DNA from: Anaerocolumna sp. AGMB13020
GTDB lineage: Bacteria > Bacillota > Clostridia > Lachnospirales > Lachnospiraceae
Assembly (NCBI RefSeq): GCF_033100115.1
Contig: NZ_CP136910.1
Span: forward strand, 3,124,001 to 3,188,000
Reading direction: 5' to 3'
Length of the DNA: 64,000 nt
In this document: piece after piece, positions 7,829-16,262 of the stretch
Layout of the letters: every line of letters begins with the position of its first letter
Position numbering within the stretch: position 1 is the stretch's first letter
Translations under genes and position numbers: made by a program
The notes under the pieces: generated by a model
What the model was told of the DNA's origin: nothing
Databases searched by the model: none
What the model saw: only the letters and a program-made list of their open reading frames with translations

Positions 7829-8713
7829 ATGAAGAAGACAGGTAATTATCTCACCATTACCTTCCCCTTTTTGCTGGCACTGGCCTTGCAAATTTTAGGT
7901 GCCTTTTGGGGAGTGATTATATATGGTGTTGTGATGGGAATTCAGATGTCAGCACAGGGTACGCTGGATATAAACAATATACAGGATATTGCCAATGGTG
8001 CGCTAAATCCCCAAATACTTTTGGGAATATCGGCAGCCATAGGAATTGTTGACATCGTCGTTTTTAGTATCTGGCTTAAGAAACAGAAGAAATCAGGGGA
8101 TATTCTGGTCAAGGCTGATAAGCTCGATACAAAAGGAATCGTTCTGATTCTTATATTGGGTGTATGTATACAGATTTCCCTGTCTATTATACTTACAGTG
8201 ATATCAAACCTCAGACCCGATTGGTTTGATGGCTACGGTGAATTAATAGATAGCCTTGGGATGGGGAATACCTTTATTTCCTTTCTTTATGTAGGGTTGG
8301 TAGCACCAATTGCGGAAGAGCTTATCTTCAGAGGAGTCACCTTTAATAAAGCAAGAAAATATATGCCCTTCCTGGCTGCAAACTTTGCTCAGGCGCTGCT
8401 GTTTGGCATATATCATATGAATCTGATACAAGGCTTATATGCTTTTGCAATGGGACTTAGTTTTGGACTGATTCGCCGGGCTTACTCACTGATCGGCGCA
8501 ATTTTACTTCATATGACTGTTAATATTGCCGGTATGACGTTGGATTATATATTACCGGAGCAAATACTGAATAATCATATTGCAGTAAGTATCCTGTTTC
8601 TTCTTACCGGAGCAGCAGTAACTGCAATTCTTTTATATGCGGGTAAGCAGGTAAAAAACATCCAGGAGGAAGAGCCGGTATATCATATAATGGATTCCTA
8701 TGATGATAATTAA
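7829..8713 (+). CDS. CPBP family intramembrane glutamic endopeptidase
   Basis: A 294-residue polytopic membrane protein with the CPBP (Abi, Rce1-like) motifs: EELIFRG with the paired catalytic glutamates near residue 163, a FGIYHMN histidine motif near 197 and HMTVN near 232. Eight or so hydrophobic segments are visible. Members cleave peptides or prenylated proteins within the membrane, and some give bacteriocin self-immunity. The peptide locus lies only 1.3 kb upstream, but nudC, a small gene and a strong hairpin intervene, so an immunity role is possible and not shown. AGAGG precedes the ATG. Confidence 0.88.
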   Translation: MKKTGNYLTITFPFLLALALQILGAFWGVIIYGVVMGIQMSAQGTLDINNIQDIANGALNPQILLGISAAIGIVDIVVFSIWLKKQKKSGDILVKADKLDTKGIVLILILGVCIQISLSIILTVISNLRPDWFDGYGELIDSLGMGNTFISFLYVGLVAPIAEELIFRGVTFNKARKYMPFLAANFAQALLFGIYHMNLIQGLYAFAMGLSFGLIRRAYSLIGAILLHMTVNIAGMTLDYILPEQILNNHIAVSILFLLTGAAVTAILLYAGKQVKNIQEEEPVYHIMDSYDDN

Positions 8714-8727
8714 ACCTTAAAAAAAAT

Positions 8728-8785
8728 TTGTTATCCTTCCTGACATCGGCTATAATAAAGAGAGAATGTCAGGAAGGATTTTTTT
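8728..8785 (+). promoter_or_regulatory. Promoter nested in a terminator-like hairpin before cca
   Basis: TTGTTA (8728-8733), a 17-base spacer and TATAAT (8751-8756) form a near-consensus promoter. The arms ATCCTTCCTGACAT (8733-8746) and ATGTCAGGAAGGAT (8766-8779) pair perfectly over 14 bases and are followed by seven T residues ending at the cca start codon. The right arm holds the ribosome site AGGAAGG. Read-through RNA from upstream would form the hairpin and stop or hide the ribosome site, while RNA started at the nested promoter would lack the left arm. Confidence 0.75.
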
Positions 8786-10090
8786 ATGAAGATACAGCTG
8801 CCAAAAGATGTGGATTATATTATAAAGGAATTGCAGAAGAATGGTTATGAAGCCTATGCAGTAGGTGGATGTGTGAGGGATGTTATACTTGCCAGGGAGC
8901 CGGAGGACTGGGATATAACCACCTCTGCAAGCCCCATACAGGTCAAGGGGATTTTTAAGCGGACAATTGATACGGGTATCATACATGGAACGGTTACCGT
9001 TATGCTTGATAAGAACGGTTATGAGGTTACAACTTACCGTATCGACGGAGAATATGAAGATAACAGACATCCCAGGGAGGTTACTTATACACCTTATCTC
9101 TCAGAAGATCTTATGAGAAGGGATTTTACCATAAACGCCATGGCCTATAACGAAAACAGCGGCCTTGTCGATATATTTGATGGATTAAAAGACTTAGAGG
9201 AAAAGCGGATTCGCTGTGTAGGCAGTGCCGAGATGCGCTTTGATGAGGATGCCTTAAGAATACTCAGGGCAGTTCGCTTCTCTGCACAGCTAGGTTTTGA
9301 AATAGAGAGAGGAACTCTTAACGCTGCTAAGATAAAGGCAGAAAACCTTAAAAATATCAGTGCTGAACGCATAAGGACTGAGCTGAATAAATTACTGGCA
9401 TCACCTAATCCGGACAGGCTCTTGATTGCCTGGGAACTGGGAATTACAGCAATAATTCTGCCGGAATTCAATACTCTTATGACAAAACCCCATAAGAAGC
9501 AGAAGGAATCTTATGGAGTCTTTTCCTTGCAAAGCATAAGGTACCTTAGAGAACAGGTACTGCCATTTGTCAAAGGAAAAGAGAAAGAGGCAAGTATTCT
9601 TTCCTGGGCCTTGCTGTTACAGGGACTTAAGCCGGAAGAGGGCAGGGAAGTACTTAGAAGACTTAAATTTGACAATGAAACCATTGACTATGTATACCGA
9701 CTGTTAACCTGGTGTGATTATGAGTTCCTGCTTACACCCTGGGAAATGCGAAAGGCAGTAAATGCTATTGGCAAAGACTTAATGGACATGCTGTTCTCTG
9801 TTAAGGAAGCTTGTATTCTTACGGAAAAGGGTAGTATTTCCGGTGGGAAAGGGGAAGACTTAGAGAAAGCCAGAGAATTATATCATGAAATCCTTCGTAA
9901 AAAAGAATGTGTTGAACTAAAGGAATTGATGATTAATGGGAAGGATCTTATAGAACTTGGATTTAAACCAGGTAAAGCCATGGGACAGGTGCTCGGGGAA
10001 TTATTGGTATCTGTTCTGAAGGAACCGGAGCTAAATACAAAAGAAAAATTAAGCCTGATGGCTCAAGAAATACATTTAAGAGAAGCGTAG
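8786..10090 (+). CDS. cca: CCA tRNA nucleotidyltransferase
   Basis: A 434-residue class II nucleotidyltransferase that adds or repairs the 3' CCA end of tRNAs. The head domain has VGGCVRDVIL with the metal-binding EDWDITT, then RRDFTINAMAYN and LRAVRFSAQLGFEIE for nucleotide selection (EDxxR-like FDEDALRILRAVRF). The C-terminal half carries the helical body and an HD-like region without a clear HD pair. The start ATG at 8786 has AGGAAGG eight bases upstream, inside the hairpin described above. Length and domain order are normal for firmicutes. Confidence 0.95.
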   Translation: MKIQLPKDVDYIIKELQKNGYEAYAVGGCVRDVILAREPEDWDITTSASPIQVKGIFKRTIDTGIIHGTVTVMLDKNGYEVTTYRIDGEYEDNRHPREVTYTPYLSEDLMRRDFTINAMAYNENSGLVDIFDGLKDLEEKRIRCVGSAEMRFDEDALRILRAVRFSAQLGFEIERGTLNAAKIKAENLKNISAERIRTELNKLLASPNPDRLLIAWELGITAIILPEFNTLMTKPHKKQKESYGVFSLQSIRYLREQVLPFVKGKEKEASILSWALLLQGLKPEEGREVLRRLKFDNETIDYVYRLLTWCDYEFLLTPWEMRKAVNAIGKDLMDMLFSVKEACILTEKGSISGGKGEDLEKARELYHEILRKKECVELKELMINGKDLIELGFKPGKAMGQVLGELLVSVLKEPELNTKEKLSLMAQEIHLREA

Positions 10091-10359
10091 AGTTATCAGA
10101 AGCTTTCAAACCTTCTTAGTAGTACGCATGGGGTTCATAAAGCTGATAAAAATATAACTCCTTCTTATTAATAACTCATAACAGAATAGTTTAAAGTTAA
10201 AGCTTTGGCTTCTCTTAAAATCGTTGAAGCAAAAGTAACAGGCCCTATAAAATATTCTTAGAATCCTTAGGATTCCTGTCATGAAAACCTGCGTTATATC
10301 ATAGGATTAAAAGAGACACCTATGAAGCGGTGCAATAGTTTGAGTCAGGAGGCTTTCCT

Positions 10360-11433
10360 ATGGAGGATAGAAATCTGGAAGTATTTAGACAATATAATAT
10401 AAAGATTTATAACACATACAGAATCAGGGGGGCATTTATAGCAGAGACGGATAAGGGACTCAAGCTGTTGAAAAGCTTGGAAAGTTCTAAAAACAGGGTG
10501 GAATTTGAGTATACCCTGCTGGAGTATTTAAACGACTACCCTTATGTGGATTTATATATGCGCAATAATGCTGGTGAGATAATAACAGAGGACGGTGCAG
10601 GGAGCAAGTATATCTTAAAGAACTGGTTTCCTGGAGATGAATGTAATCTTAGGAATGAATCAGACATTGCAAATGGTGCCGCCAACTTAGCACTGCTCCA
10701 TGGACTGCTCAGAGAAGTTCCTCTGAATGAGGAACAGATTGCAAAGAATACCGGACCGGACCTCCTGGAGCTATTTGATAAAAGAAACCGGGAGTTAAAG
10801 CGTGTCAGAAGTTATATCAGAGAAAAGAAAAAGAAAAATGAATTTGAAGTATGTTATATCAATTGTTATGATGAATTTTATGAACAGGCACAGGAAGCCA
10901 CAAGGCTCCTTGTAGACAGCAATTACAGTAAGTTAATGGAGGAAGCGAAGGAACACCGTTATGTCTGCCATGGCAATTACACCTATCATAATGTTATCAT
11001 GGTAAATACAGCACAGTATTCATCAGGTCTAAAACCCTCCCCTCGCAGAGATTTGATATCGGCTGCGGGGATCAAGAACAGGGCACGGGCAGAGATGGCC
11101 ACGACTAACTTTGATAAATCCTGTATTGGGGTACAATGTACGGATTTGTATTTTTATATTCGCAAATGTCTTGAGAAAAATGACTGGGATATTGATATCG
11201 GAAGTATGATATTAAATACCTATACAGATATACTACCCCTTGACAGAGATGAGAGAAAGCTTCTATACATACTTCTCCTCTATCCTGAAAAGTTCTGGAA
11301 GATTACAAACTTTTATTATAATGGTAAAAAATCCTGGGTACCCCAGAGAAACATCCAGAAACTGATAGGAACCTGGGAACAGTTAGAAGGCAGAAAAAGA
11401 TTTCTAGATTGCCTCCATGGTACCCTGAACTAA
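10360..11433 (+). CDS. CotS-family spore coat protein, phosphotransferase-like
   Basis: A 357-residue protein of the CotS/YutH-like group, which has an aminoglycoside-phosphotransferase or choline-kinase fold and is found in spore coats. Visible features are FEYTLLEYLNDYPYVDLYMRN in the N-lobe, LALLHGLL, YVCHGNYTYHNVIM as the degenerate catalytic HGD-like loop (Asp replaced by Asn) and QCTDLYFYIRKCLEKNDWD for the metal-binding region. GGAGG lies upstream of the ATG. The segment around residues 225-245 (QYSSGLKPSPRRD) looks like a lineage-specific insertion. Gene context with other sporulation genes supports a coat role; kinase activity is uncertain. Confidence 0.8.
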   Translation: MEDRNLEVFRQYNIKIYNTYRIRGAFIAETDKGLKLLKSLESSKNRVEFEYTLLEYLNDYPYVDLYMRNNAGEIITEDGAGSKYILKNWFPGDECNLRNESDIANGAANLALLHGLLREVPLNEEQIAKNTGPDLLELFDKRNRELKRVRSYIREKKKKNEFEVCYINCYDEFYEQAQEATRLLVDSNYSKLMEEAKEHRYVCHGNYTYHNVIMVNTAQYSSGLKPSPRRDLISAAGIKNRARAEMATTNFDKSCIGVQCTDLYFYIRKCLEKNDWDIDIGSMILNTYTDILPLDRDERKLLYILLLYPEKFWKITNFYYNGKKSWVPQRNIQKLIGTWEQLEGRKRFLDCLHGTLN

Positions 11434-11442
11434 AGCACTAAG

Positions 11443-11476
11443 GCAAAACCGCGTGTAAGCCTTGAGTTTTGCTTTT
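11443..11476 (+). terminator. Terminator after the CotS-like gene
   Basis: GCAAAAC and GTTTTGC pair around a loop of about 16 bases and are followed by TTTT. It begins 10 bases after the stop codon. Confidence 0.65.
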
Positions 11477-11818
11477 CTATGTTTTATAATAAACGCAGAA
11501 GGACAAAAGTCCGCCAAACAGTATAGAGCCTAATTGAGAATCTGCGCTGCAGACGTACTGAAACATTCAGTACCTATTCAGTACATCCAATCCGTTAAAT
11601 GATACTGAACGGGATATTGCAACAGTAGGAACTATATGAGAAGTATAAGTTTTTATAATAAGCCAAAGTTTTTTTAATTACCGCTTTCAAACATAAAAAT
11701 GCTAAATAACAGCCTTTTTATCCCTGGAAGCGGTAAAACTAAATTATGCTTATTTTAATAAAATAGAAGCTTGACATATAAAGAGAAAGCAGACTGCCAA
11801 AGTCAGTGAGGAAATACA
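11477..11818. other. Intergenic region without a recognised gene
   Basis: The stretch before the PEGA gene holds a short direct repeat, ATTCAGTAC twice near 11566 and 11575, and an imperfect pairing between ACCGCTTTC and GGAAGCGGT near 11680 and 11726. No ORF with a ribosome site and no RNA family is apparent. Confidence 0.4.
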
Positions 11819-13243
11819 TTGGAAGAGAAAAGGACATTGAAGCGAAAACAAAGAAATAATACCTTTTTATACCTGTTAATAGGAGGGTTTCTTCTCATAT
11901 TAATCATAAGCCTGTCCTCTTTGCTGCCCAAAAGCCCTGTGGAAAGCAAAAACAATGGGAAGGATGGAAATACAGTACAGCAGACGGAGGATAAAAAGGT
12001 CGTAATTCCCGCCATTATAACCAGTAAAGATGTTAACAGTGGGAAATATACCTTAAGAGGCATTGGCGATGGACAAGACATCAACCTGATATTTACAGAG
12101 AGTTCCCTGAGTCTTGATAAATATGGTAAAAATGTTACGGCAGAGAAGTTGAAAGTCGGAGAAATGGTTGAGGCAACCTATCATAAGGAGACTACCGAAA
12201 TCGTGAGCCTTCAGATCTGGGATAAGGCATGGAGATATCAGGGGATTTCCAACTGGGGATTAGATGGGGAAGAGGGAAGCATACGTATTGCAGACAAATA
12301 CTATCAATATGCAGATTATCTGCTGATTACCAGAGGCGGAGAGGAACTGACCTTAGAGGAGCTTGACACTACCGATGAATTGCTGGCAGTGGGATATGAA
12401 AAAAAGATTTATTCTATTATCGTGACAAAAGGTCATGGAACCCTTAAATTTACTGATTATGAAGACTTTATTGGCGGTACGGCTTATATTGGAAAACGGG
12501 CGGTTCTGGCGGTAGAAGAAGACATGATTGTAACGGTAAGAGAAGGGGACTATGAGGTTACACTGGAAAAAGGAAGATTGACCGGTACCAAAACCGTACA
12601 GGTTCTGCCTGAGGAGGAGGTTGAGGTCAATATGGGAGAATTCAAGCTGCCACCTGTTCAGACAGCTATGGTGACTCTTCATGTATCTCCGGAAGGCGCA
12701 GATCTTTATGTAGACGGTAAAGAAGTCTCCTATACAGAAGCCATTGAATTAGAATATGGAAAACACAGCATAAAGGCAACCTTAGGAGGATATAAAGAAT
12801 ATAGCGGTATCATAGATGTACAGGAGGAAGAAAAGGAACTCTATATCAAGCTTGCGGCTGCCGACAATAAGAATGAAGAGAGTACAGCAGGCGAAGAGGA
12901 AGACGGTTCCAGCTCAGGCGGAGACAGCAGTGGTACAGATTCAGGGAATAACGGAACCGATACGGATACTGACAATACAAATAACAACAATAACACCAAT
13001 AATTCCGGAAATACAGGCGGAACCACCAAGAAGTATGTATATATCCAAGCACCGGAAGGGGCGTCAGTATATGTAAATGGGGAGTTCAAAGGAATAGCTC
13101 CTGTAAGTTATCCGAAAACTACAGGACTGCAGTATATCACCCTTATTCAGTCGGGTTATAATACGAAGACCTATACGGTGGAAGTAAAAGATGATGACGA
13201 AGATGTTAAACTTAATTTTCCTGCAATGGAAGCATCCAATTAG
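11819..13243 (+). CDS. Membrane-anchored PEGA-domain protein
   Basis: A 474-residue protein starting at a TTG (11819) preceded by GTGAGGA. A basic tail and one transmembrane segment (about 17-38) are followed by an extracellular beta-rich part. Two PEGA domains are visible: one near 280-342 (SPEGADLYVDGKEV ... GGYKEYSG) and one at the C-terminus, about 405-470 (APEGASVYVNGEFKG ... SGYNTKTY). A Ser/Gly/Asn/Thr-rich linker (about 345-400) joins them. PEGA domains are found in surface-anchored proteins and may bind wall or other surface polymers. The substrate is unknown. It is followed by its own terminator, so likely monocistronic. Confidence 0.85.
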   Translation: MEEKRTLKRKQRNNTFLYLLIGGFLLILIISLSSLLPKSPVESKNNGKDGNTVQQTEDKKVVIPAIITSKDVNSGKYTLRGIGDGQDINLIFTESSLSLDKYGKNVTAEKLKVGEMVEATYHKETTEIVSLQIWDKAWRYQGISNWGLDGEEGSIRIADKYYQYADYLLITRGGEELTLEELDTTDELLAVGYEKKIYSIIVTKGHGTLKFTDYEDFIGGTAYIGKRAVLAVEEDMIVTVREGDYEVTLEKGRLTGTKTVQVLPEEEVEVNMGEFKLPPVQTAMVTLHVSPEGADLYVDGKEVSYTEAIELEYGKHSIKATLGGYKEYSGIIDVQEEEKELYIKLAAADNKNEESTAGEEEDGSSSGGDSSGTDSGNNGTDTDTDNTNNNNNTNNSGNTGGTTKKYVYIQAPEGASVYVNGEFKGIAPVSYPKTTGLQYITLIQSGYNTKTYTVEVKDDDEDVKLNFPAMEASN

Positions 13244-13268
13244 AAGAAGTTAAAATTGATATGTACAG

Positions 13269-13310
13269 AGCGTTTCAAAACTAAAATTATAGTTTTGGAG
13301 CGCTTTTCCT
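13269..13310 (+). terminator. Terminator after the PEGA gene
   Basis: AGCGTTTCAAAACT and AGTTTTGGAGCGCT pair with two internal mismatches around AAAATTAT and are followed by T residues. Confidence 0.75.
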
Positions 13311-13454
13311 TTTAAAGCACCACATTTAGGATTTACTGTTCATTATCAGTAATATATCTCACTTTTTGGCATAAAATACTGTAAGTAGATTCTATGAGGA
13401 GGCTTAGAGTAAAAGATTATTATTTTTTATTCCAATGCCTATATGGAGGGTAAT

Positions 13455-13916
13455 GTGAAAGCAAGCAAACATCTCACTGCTGTCAGAAGATGTCTTGGCA
13501 GCAGAAGGTACCTATCCGGTCTGTTCATATTTATCATAGCGGGAGTTTCCCTGCTGTTTTCAGGCTGCAGTACACAGGATACAGGTGGTAAGAAGATTAA
13601 AGATCTTGAATTTACAGTGGTAGAGGATGCCGATGTACCGGAACCTTTAATGAAGATGATTAACGAAAAGAAAAAGGAGCCTTTCAGGTTATCCTATTCG
13701 GATGTGGAAAATCTGTACATAGTAGTGGGGTATGGTGAACAGCCTACCGGCGGCTACAGTATTACTGTAAACGAAGTGTATTTAACAGAGGATGCAATCG
13801 TTGTAGACACCAATCTGGTAGGACCGGGTGAAAATGAGCAGGTTACCAATGCACTTACATATCCATATGTAGTAATAAAGACAGAATTTGTTGATAAGAC
13901 ACCAAAATATAAATAA
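13455..13916 (+). CDS. Lipoprotein with PrcB C-terminal domain
   Basis: A secreted lipoprotein of about 153 residues. I prefer the GTG at 13455, which has GGAGGG four bases upstream; an ATG at 13443 is in frame but has no ribosome site. The signal peptide has a basic start, a hydrophobic core (about 20-36) and the lipobox LFSGC with C38. The C-terminal part (GYGEQPTGGYSI, ITVNEVYLTEDAIVVD, LTYPYVVIKT) matches the PrcB_C domain, named from a subunit of a Treponema protease complex. No partner protease is adjacent. Function beyond surface location is unknown. Confidence 0.8.
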   Translation: MKASKHLTAVRRCLGSRRYLSGLFIFIIAGVSLLFSGCSTQDTGGKKIKDLEFTVVEDADVPEPLMKMINEKKKEPFRLSYSDVENLYIVVGYGEQPTGGYSITVNEVYLTEDAIVVDTNLVGPGENEQVTNALTYPYVVIKTEFVDKTPKYK

Positions 13917-13928
13917 TACGAAGAATAA

Positions 13929-14006
13929 AGGACTGTAACAAGCTGTATGAAATATGTCAGGCATGTACCCGCCATATAAAGCAAGCTTTCGTACAGTCTT
14001 TTCTTT
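13929..14006 (+). terminator. Probable terminator after the PrcB-like gene
   Basis: AAGGACTGTA and TACAGTCTT pair across about 54 bases containing smaller hairpins, and TTCTTT follows. The long loop makes it weaker than others here. Confidence 0.45.
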
Positions 14007-14281
14007 ATGTCCTTCACCCATAAAAACGAAATCAACTGGCGGTTGCATACAAAAAAGCAGTTTATGAAATATTTTTCTCCGGAAATCACACTACAACTAT
14101 AGTATAAGTTGCATAAATAATTCTAAAAATAAATTTGCAATACATGCATTTTTTTGGAAAAAATGGGTATACTAGTTCGCATAAGTAAAAAAATGACAAG
14201 ATATAGTGACTTTTAAAAGTATATTTTATTACTTTTTATATAAACAAGTAGGTAAAAAGTACTGAATTGTCAGAAAATTAT

Positions 14282-14310
14282 TTGACATTTACCAGAAAAT
14301 TTGGTATACT
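14282..14310 (+). promoter_or_regulatory. Strong sigma-A promoter of veg
   Basis: TTGACA (14282-14287), a 17-base spacer and TATACT (14305-14310). Only one base differs from the -35/-10 consensus. The veg start lies about 89 bases downstream. The rest of the 14007-14281 stretch is AT-rich with no gene seen. Confidence 0.85.
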
Positions 14311-14398
14311 AAGATAGTTATGTGTTTACTTATGTTCCGAGTTATTGGTTTGTATAAAAACCCTTAATATAAAATGGCATACCCATAAGGAGGCTGTA

Positions 14399-14644
14399 AT
14401 GATGATGAAACAAGCAGATGTAAGCAAAGTTCGCAGAGAAGTTATCAGTCACATAGGAAGCAGAGTCAGGATAAAAGCTAACAGGGGAAGAAATAAGATT
14501 GACATAACAGAAGGCATAATAACTGAAACTTATCCAAGCATTTTTCTGGTGAAGATTGAAGATGGATCAGCTGAAACTTTTAAAACATTATCTTTTAGCT
14601 ATGCAGATGTATTAACGAAAGATGTACAGATGATGTTGTGCTAA
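14399..14644 (+). CDS. veg: Veg family protein
   Basis: About 81 residues of the small Veg protein, known in Bacillus as a highly expressed product that promotes biofilm gene expression. The conserved core is HIGSRVRIKANRGRNK, EGIITETYPSIFLVKIED and LSFSYADVLTKDV. Three ATG codons stand in tandem (14399, 14402, 14405) after AAGGAGG at 14387-14393; the second has the most usual spacing, so the exact start is open by two codons. The strong promoter and perfect context fit high expression. In related clostridia veg commonly sits by the DUF3794-LysM gene; here an IS element separates them. Confidence 0.92.
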   Translation: MMMKQADVSKVRREVISHIGSRVRIKANRGRNKIDITEGIITETYPSIFLVKIEDGSAETFKTLSFSYADVLTKDVQMMLC

Positions 14645-14660
14645 CTTGATATAGACAAGC

Positions 14661-14710
14661 TGGGAGGATGTTCCGGAGGTCATAGGACCCGGGACACCCT
14701 CCCTTTTTTT
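14661..14710 (+). terminator. Terminator after veg
   Basis: GGGAGGATGTTCCGG and CCGGGACACCCTCCC pair with G-U contacts, followed by TTTTTTT at 14704-14710. The insertion sequence begins four bases later. Confidence 0.9.
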
Positions 14711-14713
14711 ATT

Positions 14714-16195
14714 GGCTCTTTGTCAATAGTTGGGGTGGGATTCGTATGAATCCCGCTCCTTTCTTACGTTTAGAGCTGTTTCGATAGTTCATTCTACTGT
14801 ATGCTGTTTTGGGCATGCAAAATAAGCCTCCATATCCCGACCATTTTTCCTATGATGTACAATGAAGTATCCGAGTACGGAACCGGTTAAAGTTTCGGAT
14901 TCCATAAGAACTTCGTTTTAATACTTTAATCTTATTGTTAAATCCTTCTGTGACACCGTTTGTAATGCCATATTTGAAGGCATTTAAGATTTCTTTTCTC
15001 CAAGACTGGAACGTTTTTGCACATTTCTCGAATTCTTTAATACCGCATCCTCTTGCATTAGATATCCAATCATCGAATTCCTGCTGTTGCTTACGATAGG
15101 ACTCCAGCTGGCTGATGTCATAAAACCATTCTTTCATCATGTGCGCCAACCGTAGGTCATCACTATACTGGAGCATCAGATCACAGGCTTGTTTGTTCTC
15201 GTCTTTCAGCTTTCTATAGCGGGTCAAAATCAGCTTCCGGCTTCGTTTATAGTATTTTCGAAGAGAAGTCGGCATGGATTTTTGGAGCCGTTTACGAACA
15301 TTTTCGATAGCCCATGTGACCTGACGAATGAAATGATACTTGTCCACTATAATCTTTGCATTTGGAAAGAAGGTCCTGGCCAGCTCCACATAGGGAAGCC
15401 ACATGTCACAGACAAAGAACTTTACTTTCAGCCTTTCCTTTCTTGTAATGTTTCTCCAGTAATCAGCCAGATGGCTCTGAGTGCGGTCTGGAAGAATATC
15501 CAGAATCCGGTGTTTTTTAGGATCAACGAGGATACACTGATATTTCCCAGTAGAGGCATTGCCTTTAAATTCATCAATAGAAACAGCCTCAGGAAGTTTA
15601 TCTGGGGGTGCATAATGGATGGTATCCAAAAGTCTGCAGATTGTAGGGACGGAAACCCCGGTAAGGATTGAAACCTGCTTGAGAGAAAAAGTCTGCCGAA
15701 GGAGAGATATAACATAAAAAGCCAGTCTCCTTGTTCTGCGGTGATAGGTAGGAAGAAAAGAATAGTGTTCCAAAAATCGTTTTCCGCAGGAGGTACATAA
15801 ATAACGTCGTTTTCTTAGAACCAGAATGACGGTTTTACCTTGGAAAGGAGTGTCATTAATTTCCTGGATTCGATAGTCATGAACTCTTTTTGTTTTACAG
15901 CCACAACAAGGACAGGTCTGCTCAGAAGGTTTAGTTTCAATGAAAACCTTTAAAAAAGAATCTGCCTGAATCACTTTTTTTACAAAAACATCTTTCAAGT
16001 CTAAGAATGCCTTGCTATAATTAGGGTACATCTATAAGAGGTCACCTCCGTTAACATTAAACTTTGGTCGGGATAATGCGTTTGGGAGGCTTCTTATAGA
16101 TGTATTTTATTACAACTAAAAGAATGTTGGAAGTGTGCTTTTCAAGCACGCCCCAACATTCAGTATAGAACCTTTTTATTTTTTGACACAGTACC
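14714..16195 (-). mobile_element. ISL3-family insertion sequence, apparently complete
   Basis: About 1.48 kb bounded by imperfect inverted ends: GGCTCTTTGTCAA at 14714-14726 and, on the other strand, GGTACTGTGTCAA ending at 16195 (10 of 13 match). GTTGGGG follows the left end and also appears subterminally on the right. The transposase frame is intact. I see no 8-bp target duplication (TTTTTATT versus AATTCTTT), so the insertion may be old or the right end rearranged. A hairpin of GAATGTTGG.../...CCCAACATTC at 16122-16161 lies inside the right end and could shield the transposase from read-through. Confidence 0.85.
14850..16031 (-). CDS. ISL3 family transposase
   Basis: A 393-residue DDE transposase. 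The N-terminal zinc-binding part has CPCCGCKTKRVHDYR and YLCTSCGKRF; a helix-turn-helix follows (SLKQVSILTGVSVPTICRLLD). Catalytic-core motifs are AVSIDEFKG with the first Asp, FFVCDMWLPYVELARTFFPNAKIIVDKYHF with the second, and NGVTEGFNNKIKVLKRSSYGIRNFNRFRTRIL with the Glu. Length is normal for ISL3 (about 390-440). The frame is intact from the ATG at 16031, so the element may be active. The gene runs opposite to veg and the sipL-like gene. Confidence 0.95.
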   Translation of the reverse strand: MYPNYSKAFLDLKDVFVKKVIQADSFLKVFIETKPSEQTCPCCGCKTKRVHDYRIQEINDTPFQGKTVILVLRKRRYLCTSCGKRFLEHYSFLPTYHRRTRRLAFYVISLLRQTFSLKQVSILTGVSVPTICRLLDTIHYAPPDKLPEAVSIDEFKGNASTGKYQCILVDPKKHRILDILPDRTQSHLADYWRNITRKERLKVKFFVCDMWLPYVELARTFFPNAKIIVDKYHFIRQVTWAIENVRKRLQKSMPTSLRKYYKRSRKLILTRYRKLKDENKQACDLMLQYSDDLRLAHMMKEWFYDISQLESYRKQQQEFDDWISNARGCGIKEFEKCAKTFQSWRKEILNAFKYGITNGVTEGFNNKIKVLKRSSYGIRNFNRFRTRILHCTS

Positions 16196-16262
16196 AATTC
16201 TTTATTCATAAATATTACTTCTTACGAATATTATATGGTATAAGACAAGGAGGGATATTTTT

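Noticed and set aside
7829..8713. CPBP protease as the immunity protein of the double-glycine peptide.
   Set aside because: It is separated from the peptide locus by a hairpin and two unrelated genes, and CPBP proteins are common in these genomes, so the link is only possible.
12816..13089. Several overlapping frames on both strands in the low-complexity part of the PEGA gene.
   Set aside because: They arise from the repetitive Ser/Thr/Asn codons of the linker; none has a start signal.
16196..16203. An 8-bp target duplication flanking the ISL3 element.
   Set aside because: The flanks are TTTTTATT and AATTCTTT, which do not match; shifting the boundaries by three bases did not give a match either.
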